From assembly GCA_002104945.1 (NCBI GenBank), contig MCFH01000173.1, positions 1 through 21,415 on the forward strand: a stretch of DNA of 21,415 bases, in the 5' to 3' direction. Source of the stretch: Piromyces finnis (lineage: Eukaryota; Neocallimastigomycota; Neocallimastigomycetes; Neocallimastigales; Neocallimastigaceae). How positions within the stretch are numbered: position 1 is the first letter of the stretch; each line of letters starts with the position of its first letter. Shown piece by piece: positions 10,817 to 21,415 of this stretch. A program made the position numbers and the translations under genes. The notes under the pieces were generated by a model. The model did not search any database and was not told where the DNA came from. It saw nothing but the letters and a program-made list of their open reading frames with translations.

Positions 10817-13189
10817 ATGGAACAAAAAAAAATTGATAGTCTTTTACGTCAAATTCAATCAAAACTAAGTTATTTGAAAAAATTAGAAACAGTGTCCCCT
10901 TCTTCCTTCATTAATTATAAAACACCAATTACTTCACCAATTCATAATGATGTTCTTTCTCTAATTTTCCCATCAAAAAAAATATAAAACATTGGAAAAC
11001 TGTTTTTCAAATATAATAATGCAATTATGGTGGAAGTATTATAAAATAAGCTACAGAATCAGTATGATAAATTCATCCAATTTTTATGAAAGAAGAAACC
11101 ATAATTTAAAGGATTCATCCATTCCCCAATTTAATTGTCATGGTAGAAATCATATTTTGTCATTACGAGAATTAGCAGCATTTAAATTAGCAGATTCTAT
11201 AAGTAATCAAATAGAGAAATCCTCTCAAATGAGATTAGAAGAAGAAAAGATGATTTTAATAATAATGATAAAAATCAAGATATATTTTCTTTAATTCCTT
11301 ATTACATTCCATATTATTTGAATAAGTAATTAAATTAAATTATATAATTAAGCAGTATATTTTTTATATTGTATATATTAATTTCATTTAATATTATAAT
11401 ACCAAAAATAAAAAATATTTAAAATTAGCTTAATTTTTTTTGAGCATATAGTAAATATCTGCATTAGTAAAATCAATATACCCAAAGTATTAAAACACTA
11501 ATAGAAATATGTATAGAATATCGTGCATATCACCAGGTAATAATTCAAACAGTAATAAAAAAAATATGTAAGAAATATAATTAATATTAATATATATTAT
11601 ATTATGTTTATATTTAATATCAAATAATAAGGGTTATAAATTGTTACAGAAGCATTTTATATTAAAACCATATAAAGAACTTAAAAACTATAAATGGGCA
11701 TTTTCAGTAGCTAAAAGAGTATTTAGAAAACACGAGTTTTTAAGGTTTATAATTGATAAATTAAAAAAACAGCATGTTTACAACCCATCATTTATCGATG
11801 TTTTGAGTTTTATTAAAATAAGAAATAAAAATATTGAATTTTATTTTATCGAAAAAGCTATTAAAGTAATGATTGATTTTATTCATCAATACGCAAATAA
11901 AAATCAATCCAATATCGTATTTTCTAATAATCCAGTTTTATTCTTTAAAAATAAATACCATAATCAAAATGATCTTATATCATACCTATCATCAAATTAC
12001 ACTGCTAATATTAATTTAGAAAGTGAAAAGAATATAAATTATTTTATTCTCTTTTATTATTATATAAAAAATTGTTGAACTATCAACATCTAAGGAATAT
12101 CATGCAGTTAGTAGTCCCTTAGATATACTACCAGAAAAAATGAATTCAAATATTTTAAATAAACATAAATATTATCATCTGCTCTTATTATTCTCCATCT
12201 TTTTAATTATAATAAAAAACATTATAAATATCAACATCCAGAAATATATTTTCCTTTATTATCAAAAAAATACAAAAAGGAATTAAATTTATATGATAAT
12301 TATCAATGGAAAAAATGTGCTCAATACTGTCAAAAATTAGATTTTATATTTTTGGATGAACAATTTAGATTTTCAAATAATATAAGAAAATTTCAAAATT
12401 TAATCCAAATCATGGAAAGAGTTAAACTTTATCAAGAAGCATTTGCATATGTCAATGATGTATGATACCCTAAATTATAAAATCTTCATCAAATTATAGT
12501 AAGTGACGGATTAATATAGTCGTAGGCGTCGTAGAATTGTTAATTACAATGAATATTATAGTGATGAAAAAGTAATGATGAAAAACAACTTCCTTCAACC
12601 CCAAAACACAAATTAATTCAACCTCCTCAGTATACTTCACCAGTTACTCCCAATAAAATTAAGAAAAAATACCTTCCTACTCTTTATCAAGAAGCAGAAA
12701 CTCTTGCAAATATCATAAATGAATATTCAGCAGATACAATATGGTAAAATATTTTAGTTAAAGAAATAAAAGCATTTAATATTTTAAAAATAATATTGAT
12801 TTTTTTTTTCCTACTACCTTTTATAATAATGATAGGCAATATGAGACTTCTATCGAGTCATGGGTAAAAAAAGAGAAAAAGTGAAAGTAAAAAAATTAAC
12901 ATAAATAATAATTGCAATAATAATAAATATAATAACAATAATAAACACAATATAAAGTAAACTATATATTAATGAAAATGGCTATGAAGAAGAAAGTATA
13001 ATTAATAGCAATAATGCAGTTGATGACGTTATTACAGTTTATAGTAAAAGAAAATTAATAAAAAGGTTAATTCACAAAAAAGTCAAATTAATAAAATATC
13101 AAAAGAACCAACTATCTCTCCTTCTGAATATTTTAAAATTACTGAGGCATTACCATTTAAATGATGAAGTTGATGATTTTCTTTTATAA
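10817..13189 (+). CDS. Hypothetical helical protein with Asn-rich C-terminus
   Basis: I do not recognise this gene. It starts MEQKKIDSLLRQIQSKL at 10817. Introns: about 11326-11451, 11537-11631 (CACCAG to GGTTATAAA, in frame) and 12744-12835 (DTI-W-QYETSIESW restored across it). The N-terminal coiled helix is followed by LSLRELAAFKLADSIS and, after a frame change near 11248, SLIPYYIPYYLN. A Leu-based helix then LIPxYIPxYL resembles the layout of F-box or elongin-binding motifs, but only loosely. The middle (LIEICIEYRAYHQG; KNYKWAFSVAKRVFRKHEF; KLYQEAFAYVNDV) looks like helical repeats. A basic SRRRRRIVNY stretch, a Pro-rich SPVTPNKIKKKYLPTLYQEA segment and Asn-rich, acidic runs follow, ending NDEVDDFLL. 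At least eight frame changes are needed, including near 10980, 11248, 11490, 12065, 12180, 12465, 12515, 12575, 12885 and 13160. No signal peptide or membrane segment is evident, so it is probably cytosolic or nuclear. The total is about 700 residues. Splitting into two genes cannot be excluded. Confidence 0.6.
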
Positions 13190-14874
13190 ATTTAATTATT
13201 TAATCTATCTTTTATTTACAATAATCATATCCTACAACACTATATTATTGACGTTAAATAAATTAAAACCATTTATCACACACTATAAACAAGGAAATTA
13301 TACTTATTTAACATCATAATAACACTTTGAATTATAAAATAAATTTTTTCCTTTATTATTTTATGTTTAATATTAATTCAGAATATAACTGTTGTATGAT
13401 TCGTTTTTCCATTTTGAAATTTAAATAATATAAATATGAAAGAGCAATTTTTATATCCATTCTATTATTCTATTTTCTTCTTATATACTATATTCTTGGC
13501 TTTCGACTTTCAACGAATAAAAGTAAGCAACACATAAATTTATTTATATTTATAATGAAAATAAAAAAGAATATTTATAAAATAAATTCTTTTTATAAAT
13601 AACAAAATAAATATTATTTCTAAGAAGATAAAGAGTATATTGTCATTATCTTCATTTATATAATTTTTTTTCTATGTTTTATTTTCATATATAAAAGTAA
13701 TTTGTACATTTGAAAAAGTAAATAAATACACCAATTTCACTATTTTTGAATTATTTAGTTTTGTTAAGTTTTAATAATAATTAAATTTTATTATTTAATA
13801 TTAAAATATTTTAAAATTTTTTTTTAAAATAAATTTTCTTAAGTTTCTTTAATTAAAAAAACATCCTTTTAATTATATTAACAAAAATAACCACTTTACA
13901 CTTTATAAAAATAAATAAATAATAATATTATTAATAAAAAAAAACATATAATAAAATAAAAGAACAAAAGGAATATAAATAGTAAAAAAAAACTTTTATT
14001 TTATGTCTTTATTAGAATAATATTATTAAATAAATATAATATATAATAATAATAGTAAAGAAAAAAAGGAAACATTTAAAATATATATATATAAGGACAA
14101 TAAACTTTATCTCTAAAAATTAGATAAATATACCTTATATATATTCTTGTTGTAAAAAATAATAATAAAAAGGTAAAGTATATAGAATAAAAAGAAAAGG
14201 AAAAAAGAGGTTATTACTTTATTTATAAAGAAACAATATTCTTATATACCACTAAAGAATTTCAAATACAAAAAATAAATAAACTAATATTCCAATAAAA
14301 TATTTCAGTGTTAACCATATTAATTAAAATATTATGTTGTAATAGAATAATAACAGAATAAAAAAAAAAAAAAAAAAGAAGAAAAATACTCCAATTTTTA
14401 ATATTAAAAGTAGAAATTTAAAAATTAAAAAAAACAAAATAAACTAAAACGAACTTTATTTGAAGTAATTATAATAAAAAAAAAGTTTGCAGCAAAGTAT
14501 ATTATTTTAAATCAATTAATTTAAAATATTTTATAATATTACGACAATACGGCAATAATATAAAATCGATAATTCTTTATATAAAAGTTATATTTTCATT
14601 TTAAAAGATCATAAAAAAAAATATTTTATTTACCATATTATTAACATATTAATATCAAGAAAAACTAATTTTCCTTTATATATATGCATTAATAAATGGA
14701 TATTTATATTATTATTTAAATTAACAGAAATTTAAAAATAATTCAAAACAAAAAAATTATATAATTAATATAAATATTGAATAATATAACATAAAAAAAA
14801 AAAAAAAAATTGAAAATTAAATCAAATAAATAAATTCCGGAACGATAAAAAATATTCATAGTTAAATAAATAAA
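13190..14874. other. AT-rich spacer with nested inverted repeat
   Basis: No gene was found. The segment holds the 3' end of the Asn-rich gene and the promoter of the PTC1-like gene. A-rich tracts dominate, including runs of 17-18 A near 14360 and 14794. A nested inverted repeat at 14085-14144 is listed separately. Confidence 0.5.
14085..14144. repeat. Nested inverted repeat (two-stem structure)
   Basis: An outer 12-base perfect stem (ATATATATAAGG at 14085-14096 with CCTTATATATAT at 14133-14144) encloses an inner 7-base perfect stem (TTTATCT at 14106-14112 with AGATAAA at 14122-14128, 9-base loop). It lies about 730 bases upstream of the PTC1-like start codon. As RNA it would fold into a two-step hairpin. 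Confidence 0.65.
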
Positions 14875-16915
14875 ATGACAGATATTAAAGAATTACTACA
14901 ACAGTTCTTGGAGATGATGATGATACTCCAGTTGCTTCCATTATTGATGGCAAGAAATCTGAGGAAGAAGAAGAAGAAATCGAAGATACTACATTATTAA
15001 ATGAAATAAAAAGAGCAGGTTTTAGCATTGGTTTCTCTGAGGATAGAAATAAGCGTTGTAAGAAGAACTATGGAGGTATACAAAAAAAAATAAACAAAAC
15101 AAAATAATTCGCTTTGTTTTGTGTTTTTTTTTTTATATATATTTTATTAAAATACATTTATATGAAATAAATTGATTATCCATCAATCATATTGTATAAT
15201 ATTAATATTATTAATTTTTTATTTTAATTATACTTATATTAATATTTTATTAATGTTATTATTATTATTGTTTATTAATATAAATATCTCAACTCAATTA
15301 TAACATAATTTCAAATGTCTAACACATTATTCAATAATAATAAAATTATTATATAAATTAACACAATAAAACTCAAAAAATGAAAACAAAACAAATTAAA
15401 ATATAAATATAATAAATTTAAATTAAAAAAAATAAATAAAGGATGCCCATGCTTTCTTTTACAATTTTAATGATGTAGAAGGACAAGGTTACTTTGCTAT
15501 TTTGATGGACATGCAGGAAAACAAGCAGCAGAATGGTGTGGAAAACAATTAATGAAGTATTATTTCTAAAATAAAACATTTTTAATTCCGATAATAAAAA
15601 CATTATAATTATAATAATAATAATAATATAATAATAATAGTGATAATAATAGCAATAATTATCATATTGGTAGCAAAGATACATATAAATTTCATTAAAA
15701 TTAAAATAGAATATATAAATATTACTATTGTATTTATTAATTAATAATAATGATCCTAATCATTAATAATCAATTATTAAATATAATACATATAAGAATT
15801 TAATTGAAATAATTAAAGAATCACCAAATATGCCAATTCAAGAATCATTAAATAAAGCTTTTTAAAGACAGATTCACAGCTTAATGAAAAAGAGGTATAC
15901 CTTCAGGATGTACAGCTATCGTTGTATTAGTAAGAAAAGAGAAAATTAAAGATGAAGATGGTAATGAAGTAGAAAGGTAAATAACAACAGAAATATACCT
16001 AAATAATAAAAAAAGGAAAATAAATGGGAAAAAATAATTTTTTACATGTTAAAAAAAAAATTCTAATTCTTTTTACAAAAATTAAAAAAAAAATATCAAT
16101 AGAGAGTATTATATTCACTAATGTTGGTGATGCCAGAGCTGTACTAAGGTACATTAATTAAGATGAATAATAATATTTCCTTAAGAATAAATTGATGAAT
16201 ATAATATTAATTAGCTATTATTCAATAATATTCATATAAATTAATAGTAAAAATGGACATGCTTTAAGATTATCATGTGATCATAAGGGTTCAAATTTAG
16301 ATGAAGTACAAAGAATCACTGATGCTGGTGGTTTTGTTTAAATGCAAGAGTAAATGGTAAATAAAAATAGTCATGGTCTTAAAAAAACGACCAATTTAAA
16401 ATATAAATAATAACAACTATAATTAATATTTTATATTGATACATTTAGGTGTACTTGCCGTAACGAGATCACTTGGTGATTATTCTATGAAAGAATGGGT
16501 TATTGGAAACCCATACACTACAAGAGTTGTTCTTAATGACGAGGATAAATTCTTAATTTTAGCATGTGATGGTGTAAGTAAAACATTCTACATAATATAA
16601 ATAAAAATTAAAAAAAAAAAAATAAAATAAAATAAAAATAAAATATATCAATTAAAAAATAAATATTATTTCCATTAAATAATATAAATGCCTATGTTCA
16701 CTATAAAATAATTATCTTTATATTACGAAATCCAAAAAAAATAATAATAAAATAAAAAAAAAAAAGATATGGGATGTTTGTACAGATGATGAAGCAGTAG
16801 AATAATAGAAAATATCACAGATCCAACAAGAAGCTAGTGAAGTTCTTTTAAAACAGCATTGGACAATTTCAGTACTGATAACTTGAGTGTTTTAATTGTT
16901 CGTTTTAATAACTAA
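14875..16915 (+). CDS. PTC1: Protein phosphatase 2C, Ptc1 type
   Basis: This is a metal-dependent Ser/Thr phosphatase (PPM family), probably cytosolic or nuclear. In yeast, Ptc1 turns down stress MAP kinase pathways, including cell wall signalling. Seven exons: 14875-15075, 15442-15556, 15797-15976, 16103-16148, 16248-16356, 16449-16573 and 16767-16915. All six introns are GT-AG and restore conserved motifs: [44 protein letters not shown]. Order of motifs: acidic N-terminus ([13 protein letters not shown]), [76 protein letters not shown], and [12 protein letters not shown] before TAA at 16913-16915. The metal-binding Asp/Glu residues of MED, DGHAG, CDG and TDN are present. The length of about 310 residues fits Ptc1 (281 in yeast). 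About nine single-base losses occur, for example near 14905, 15058, 15503, 15870, 15890, 16110, 16340 and 16800-16840. Since every motif survives, I judge the gene functional and the losses to be sequence errors. Confidence 0.93.
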
Positions 16916-17980
16916 TTTATAGATGAAATCGTAAACCTAAATTGAATAAATCAAAATAATAAAATGTGTATTAAAAAAAAGGCACCTTATTATAAATAAG
17001 GAATTCATAAAATAATCATTAAAAAAAAATCATAAATTTTTCATAACAATTAAAAAAATAATAATAAAAGTATATAAATCAATATAAATACATCACCAAA
17101 AATTAAAAAAAAAAAAATAAAATAAAATAAAACAATAATAATATCATTATTATCATAGCATTTATTCATTTAAACATTCAATATAAAGTTTAAAAAAAAA
17201 AAAAAGCGTTTAGATTTCTACTATTTTTATTCTTTACAATCAATAAACAAATATTAAAAAATTTGTAACTTAATAATTATTAATATTTAATAAAACAATA
17301 ATACTTTTTCTTTTCCCTTATGATTTACTGTAATTTTAAAAATATATAAATATTCTAAATAAATTACCTTTACCTTTAAAAAAAAAAAAAAAAGGATAAA
17401 TAAATAAAAAATAATAATAATAATTAAATAGAGAAAAAGAAAAGTAAATAAAAAAAAAAAAGAGTTATTTCTAGTTTGTTTGTTTTTTTTTATTTGATTC
17501 AAGGATGTTAAAATATATTTTAATAATAATTATTATTATTATTATATATAAAGTTTTTTTATTATATAAGTTTATTATACTTTCACTTTTAAATTTTTAA
17601 CTAGTTAAAAGAAATGATATAAATCGTCTCCCAAATTTACTAATGAAAAAATGTTTCTTTTTTTTTTTTTTTTTTCTTTATATATTTTTATCTAGTTATT
17701 AAATATATTTTAAAAAAAATAAAGGACTTTTTATTTTTTTCATAAACTTTAATTATATATGAATGAGAATGATGTTTTTACATTCTAAAATATATCTTTC
17801 TTTATTAATAAATAATAATATATATAATTATCTAAAGTTATTAATATTTTAACTGATATTAATATTAAATTATATTTAATTAAACTTTTCTATACATTTT
17901 TTTTAAAAAAAAAAAAAAAAATAATTATTTAATTTAATATTTAAAAAAAAATAATAATATATAATAATAGTAAAAATATA
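16916..17980. other. AT-rich spacer, no gene seen
   Basis: This is the 3' region of the PTC1-like gene and upstream region of the transglutaminase-like gene. It contains poly-A and poly-T runs (T run near 17657-17675, A run near 17905-17922), ATT/AAT triplets near 17528-17545, and no open frame of credible composition. Confidence 0.5.
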
Positions 17981-19616
17981 ATGAAATATATCAACATATT
18001 TTATTTTAATTGTTATCCTTAAAAATATACATGCTCTACCGCCGAATCCTGAAAAGAAAATTATTAAAAGATGTAGGTTATGGATCATATAAATCTTTTC
18101 AAAGAAAAAATAATAATTTATTTTTCTATTCGGTTAATGATGAAAGTAATGATGAAATATCTTATAAAATAACAAATATTAATAGTAACAAAAATACATA
18201 TATCAATGGAAATAATAATACTAACGAAAATTCTGAAAACAATAATGATAATAATACTAATACATCCAGTACAACCATTCAATATAGTCATATAAATTAT
18301 TCTGATACCGGATTTGAAGAAAGTTTAGGACCATTTTGAATTATACCTTTATAATAAGTTTTTAATAAGTTCGAAAAAAAAATTACCTGATTTTTCAATT
18401 GTTCTTTATCCACTGGATGATGGTTACACTATAGATTATAAGAAATTTAAGGTCAGTATGGTAACAGCTTTCATTAGTTTTATGTATGATCATAGTGAAT
18501 TTTGGTGGGTATATTCCTATCGATATAATTGTGAATATTCTTCAAAAACCTTAGAGATTGAAAAAATTGAAATTGATTTTTGTTGGTCAAACGATTTTTG
18601 TAATAAATATTCTGCTAATGATATTAAAACCATGAACGAAGCTCTCTCCACTGCAAAATCTAATATTTTGGAAGAAATTGGAGATGTTGATCGTAAAACT
18701 TCTTATCAACTATTAAGAGTGATACATGATACACTCATACAACATATTAATTTGATATCCAACACAAATGAAGATATATTTTCAACTACTATTTATGGCG
18801 CTTTAGTAAATCAAAAATGCACTAGTGAAGGTTTAGCAAAGGCATTTAAATGGTTTATGGAATATTATAAAATGACAAATGTTTTAGCTATAGGATATGG
18901 CTATCAATGGAACTTTGTCAAATTAAATAATTGTTGGTATGTCATTGATGTTACTGAAGATTATAAAAGATCACCAAAACCGAAGGAAAATATTTTCCTA
19001 TGATATTTTCTTAATTGGATTTAATGATATAACTAAAAAGGAATCAAATACCTCTTATGAAAATGATGTAACTTATAATTTAATTGATAGAGTTAAATCT
19101 ACTTCAAATAGTCTGACCTACATTACCTATCCAGATATTCATAGTACGAATTTTTTTGATACCAATGGTATTAATAAAGAAGATATTTTTGAATCTACCA
19201 TACTTAAAATGACTTCCAGTTCAAACTATAATAGTCAAGTGAAACCAGATACTACGAATAATCGTATTACAACTTTAATATCAACATTTACTACTACCGT
19301 TATAACAGTTATTCAGGGTAACTTAAATTTAACTGCAGTAACAGAAGACATTAAAGCTCAATATAATTATGATTCCTCATCAAACATCAAAAACGATACT
19401 AAAAATAGCAGTAATAATATTATCAGTATTAATAATGGTGGTATTAAGAGTAATAGTATTAATAGTAACAGTATTAATAATAATAAAAATATTAACCAAA
19501 ATATGTCATGAAAAAATGATGATAATACATCATCATTCATATCACAATATCCTCCTAATTACAAATATATCATGAATACTATTTTTTCATTAATATTAAT
19601 TCTTTTACTATTGTAA
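17981..19616 (+). CDS. Secreted transglutaminase-like protein, catalytic residues replaced
   Basis: The product of about 545 residues resembles clostridial transglutaminase-like proteins. The ATG at 17981 opens MKYINIFYF; one frame change gives a signal peptide ending in NIHALPPNPEKK, another gives a less typical hydrophobic start. An Asn/Thr-rich linker is followed by the family's N-terminal helical part (AFISFMYDHSEFWW), then the core: STTIYGALVNQKC, TSEGLAKAFKWFMEYY, GYGYQWNFVKL and WYVIDVTED. Active relatives have Cys in the CEGYA position and His in HAWN. Here these are Ser (codon 18824-18826) and Tyr (18902-18904); the Asp (18947-18949) is kept. The protein is thus probably not an active transglutaminase or protease. 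A Ser/Thr/Asn-rich tail follows. An in-frame TGA at 19509-19511 is followed in the same frame by 34 codons ending in a hydrophobic run (TIFSLILILLLL), like a GPI-anchor signal, with TAA at 19614-19616. Frame changes lie near 18008, 18336 and 18995, and some look like extra bases. No intron is seen. It is convergent with the chitin synthase gene. A pseudogene is possible. Confidence 0.75.
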
Positions 19617-19893
19617 AATTTTTATGTAGATTTCAACTGTAAATTTCTTCAATTTTTAAACAATAATATTTACCAAATTCTTGTTAATCATATAAATAAT
19701 ATAAAAATTGGAAATAAATAAAAATAATTAAAAACACTTTATATAATTTAAATTATAAAAAGGTTAAAATTATTATATTATAATACGATGATTTCTATTT
19801 TATAAAATAATTTTTTTAAATGAAATTTTATACATTCATTAAATTAATATATGTGTGATAATAGATATTTTAGTTTAATATTGATTTATAATT
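19617..19893. promoter_or_regulatory. Convergent 3' spacer
   Basis: Only 277 bases separate the transglutaminase-like stop from the chitin synthase stop on the other strand. Both 3' untranslated regions must fit or overlap here. The DNA is AT-rich with AATAAA at about 19716-19721 for the plus strand. No other element is seen. Confidence 0.45.
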
Positions 19894-21415
19894 CTAATTT
19901 AACATATTATCAATAAGGTAGTAAGTACTACCAATGAAACGAACAAGTGATAATATAGCAAACAGACCAGAAAATAAATGTAAGGAAGATTGGGTTATTT
20001 TCAAAGTTCTTTGTATCAATACCGAATTTTTTCCATTAATACATTAATGAACTTAACCATAACAACAATTAATCCAAGGTTACAAGTAAGCCATAAAAGT
20101 ACTAAGTTAGTACGGAAGTTCTTCTTGTCATCTTCTTGCTTAGTAGTTTCATCACGTTTTTGTTTAACAGCCTTTTTCCTTCTTCTTAATGTCAACAATT
20201 AACTTTTCATAACGTTCATCTAATGAGCTTTGAGTTGGAAGTTCAATAGAAATCTTTTCACCTGGGTTAATCTTAACAGCACCAGAAGTTGGAGCAATAG
20301 TATTATCACCCTTAGTACCCCAAGAGACATCATGAGTATTACAGAGGCATAAGTCATTAAAATATTAACATAAGATGGTAACATAAGTAAATATTGAATA
20401 AATGATGTAATCATATGCCATGGTTGTCCGTGAAAAGTGATCCGATAAAGTAAAGACCATAGGTAGATAATAAAGATATAACAATGTTTATGAAAGTTGG
20501 ATTTTGCATTTTTTGGCAAAGGATTGATTCTTACTAGCAAGAATTGATCTGTAAACAGTGTAGAATGCCATTGCAAACATGAATACCATAATGATAGCGA
20601 AAAGAATAATACAAGCAATATATAACTTCTTTGAACCTTGTGGTCTATTACCTAAAGAACAAATCAAAACACAAAGCATAGCAAATACATAACAGAGTTC
20701 TAATGATTCTTTTACATAAGGACCAAATCTACCGAAAATACCACCTTCAGAAGCTGATTTTTCAGTAAGGAAATGGAAACAAAGATAGAAGTTAGCAATA
20801 TTAAACCATGAGAAAACTAAATTAACAAGATTATAAATATATTCAATAGTAAGGGCCAATTTTCTTAAGCTAGAGTGATTTGTTTGGTATATCTTTGACC
20901 AATTGTATGAAGCATAAACAGCAGCAAAGAATGAACCATTTAACCAACGACGACGTTGTGAAATAAATTCTGGAATATTATCTGGAACATCAGTTTCAGC
21001 CTTGGCAGCCTTTACATACTTTAATACCCATTTACAATTCTTCTTAGCAACTAATTCAAAACATAAAATTCTATCTTCAGCAAGATACATATTACTCTTA
21101 AACATATTACATCCTTCATGTAATTTTTCACCCTTAAAGTAAGCGTATAATGGACCCTTCTTACCTTCAGCAGTATCATAGTTTTGTAAAGCTTTGTAAC
21201 GATAAGCAGAAAAAGCACCTGGTAATACAGAAATATAACCAAAAACAGATTCAAGTGGCTTATCTAAAATGTTACTAATCTTATATTCAAAGTTTTGAGC
21301 GGCAACTAAAGGACTGACTAAATTCTTGCAGTTTTTACCTAATTGACAGTAAATTTCACCACAAGCACCACCAACATTTGGATTTGAGTCAAAGGCTTTC
21401 CATAATTGATAGATA
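19894..21415 (-). CDS. CHS: Chitin synthase, C-terminal part (cut by window end)
   Basis: This enzyme polymerises UDP-N-acetylglucosamine into cell wall chitin and exports it across the plasma membrane. About 500 residues are present; the N-terminal part, with the UDP-sugar binding motifs, lies beyond 21415. From the edge the frame is open to 20488: WKAFDSNPNVGGACGEIY, VLPGAFSAYRYKAL, the AEDRIL motif (near 21070), DVPDNIPEFISQRRRWLNGS (near 20950), and the first membrane segments. Frame changes near 20510, 20440, 20345, 20180, 20030 and 19950 then link LLSTYGLYFIGS, WHMITSFIQYLLMLPSYV, FCNTHDVSWGTKGDNT, a Lys-rich cytosolic loop, LVLLWLTCNLGLIVVMV and the typical end NNPIFLTFIFWSV and LVRFIGSTYYLI, stopping at TAG 19896-19894. 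About seven membrane segments are seen. The motif set fits the Chs1/2/3 (class I-III) group and not the myosin-linked classes. No intron lies in this part. The frame losses fall in conserved motifs, so sequence error is likelier than decay. Confidence 0.93.

Noticed and set aside
12499-12519. GTAAGT...TATAG as a 21-base intron
   Set aside because: It is far below a workable intron size. Reading through as QIIVSDGL with one frame change gives a better continuation into the SRRRRR stretch.
15418-15684. Minus-strand Tyr/Ile-rich open frame
   Set aside because: It is antisense to PTC1 exon 2 and its intron, and is only AT-rich noise.
21051-21254. Second open frame on the minus strand within the chitin synthase
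   Set aside because: It is an overlapping frame of a region whose other frame carries the conserved chitin synthase motifs without a break.
1-21415. tRNA, rRNA, CRISPR, insertion sequence or viral genes
   Set aside because: I looked for tRNA T-arm patterns (GGTTCGA and similar), regular repeat-spacer arrays, and transposase or reverse transcriptase motifs on both strands and saw none. A covariance search would be needed to exclude divergent tRNAs.

Overview
The window is nuclear DNA of a very AT-rich eukaryote, most likely a fungus. The chitin synthase end at the right edge (QRRRWLNG and CNTHDVSWG motifs), a Ptc1-type protein phosphatase 2C and a signal peptidase subunit 2 are all split or spaced in a eukaryotic way, with AT-rich GT-AG introns of roughly 85-370 bases. 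Long A/T homopolymers, Asn-rich protein tracts and a transglutaminase-like protein that resembles Clostridium proteins point to anaerobic gut fungi (Neocallimastigomycota). That placement is inference. No operon, phage, CRISPR or transposon was seen.

Layout: a small unrecognised three-exon gene (+, 184-777); AT-rich spacer; a long coiled-coil and low-complexity protein (-, 2546-6685) with an EPKP/ESKP minisatellite; spacer with inverted and direct repeats; SPC2/SPC25-like signal peptidase subunit (-, 8604-9687); spacer; an unrecognised Asn-rich protein of mostly helical look (+, 10817-13189); spacer with a nested inverted repeat; PTC1-like phosphatase in seven exons (+, 14875-16915); spacer; a secreted transglutaminase-like protein without introns (+, 17981-19616); and, convergent with it, the 3' part of a chitin synthase gene (-, 19894 to beyond 21415).

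Almost every gene must be read across single-base frame changes, mostly one missing base in short A or T runs. This occurs even in strongly conserved housekeeping domains, so uncorrected long-read errors explain it better than gene decay. Coordinates below are therefore gene spans, and the translated parts are given in words. Two neighbouring genes concern the cell surface: chitin synthase makes the wall polymer, and the transglutaminase-like protein has a likely signal peptide and a hydrophobic tail. The latter has lost the Cys and His of the expected catalytic triad, and is the most unusual gene seen here.
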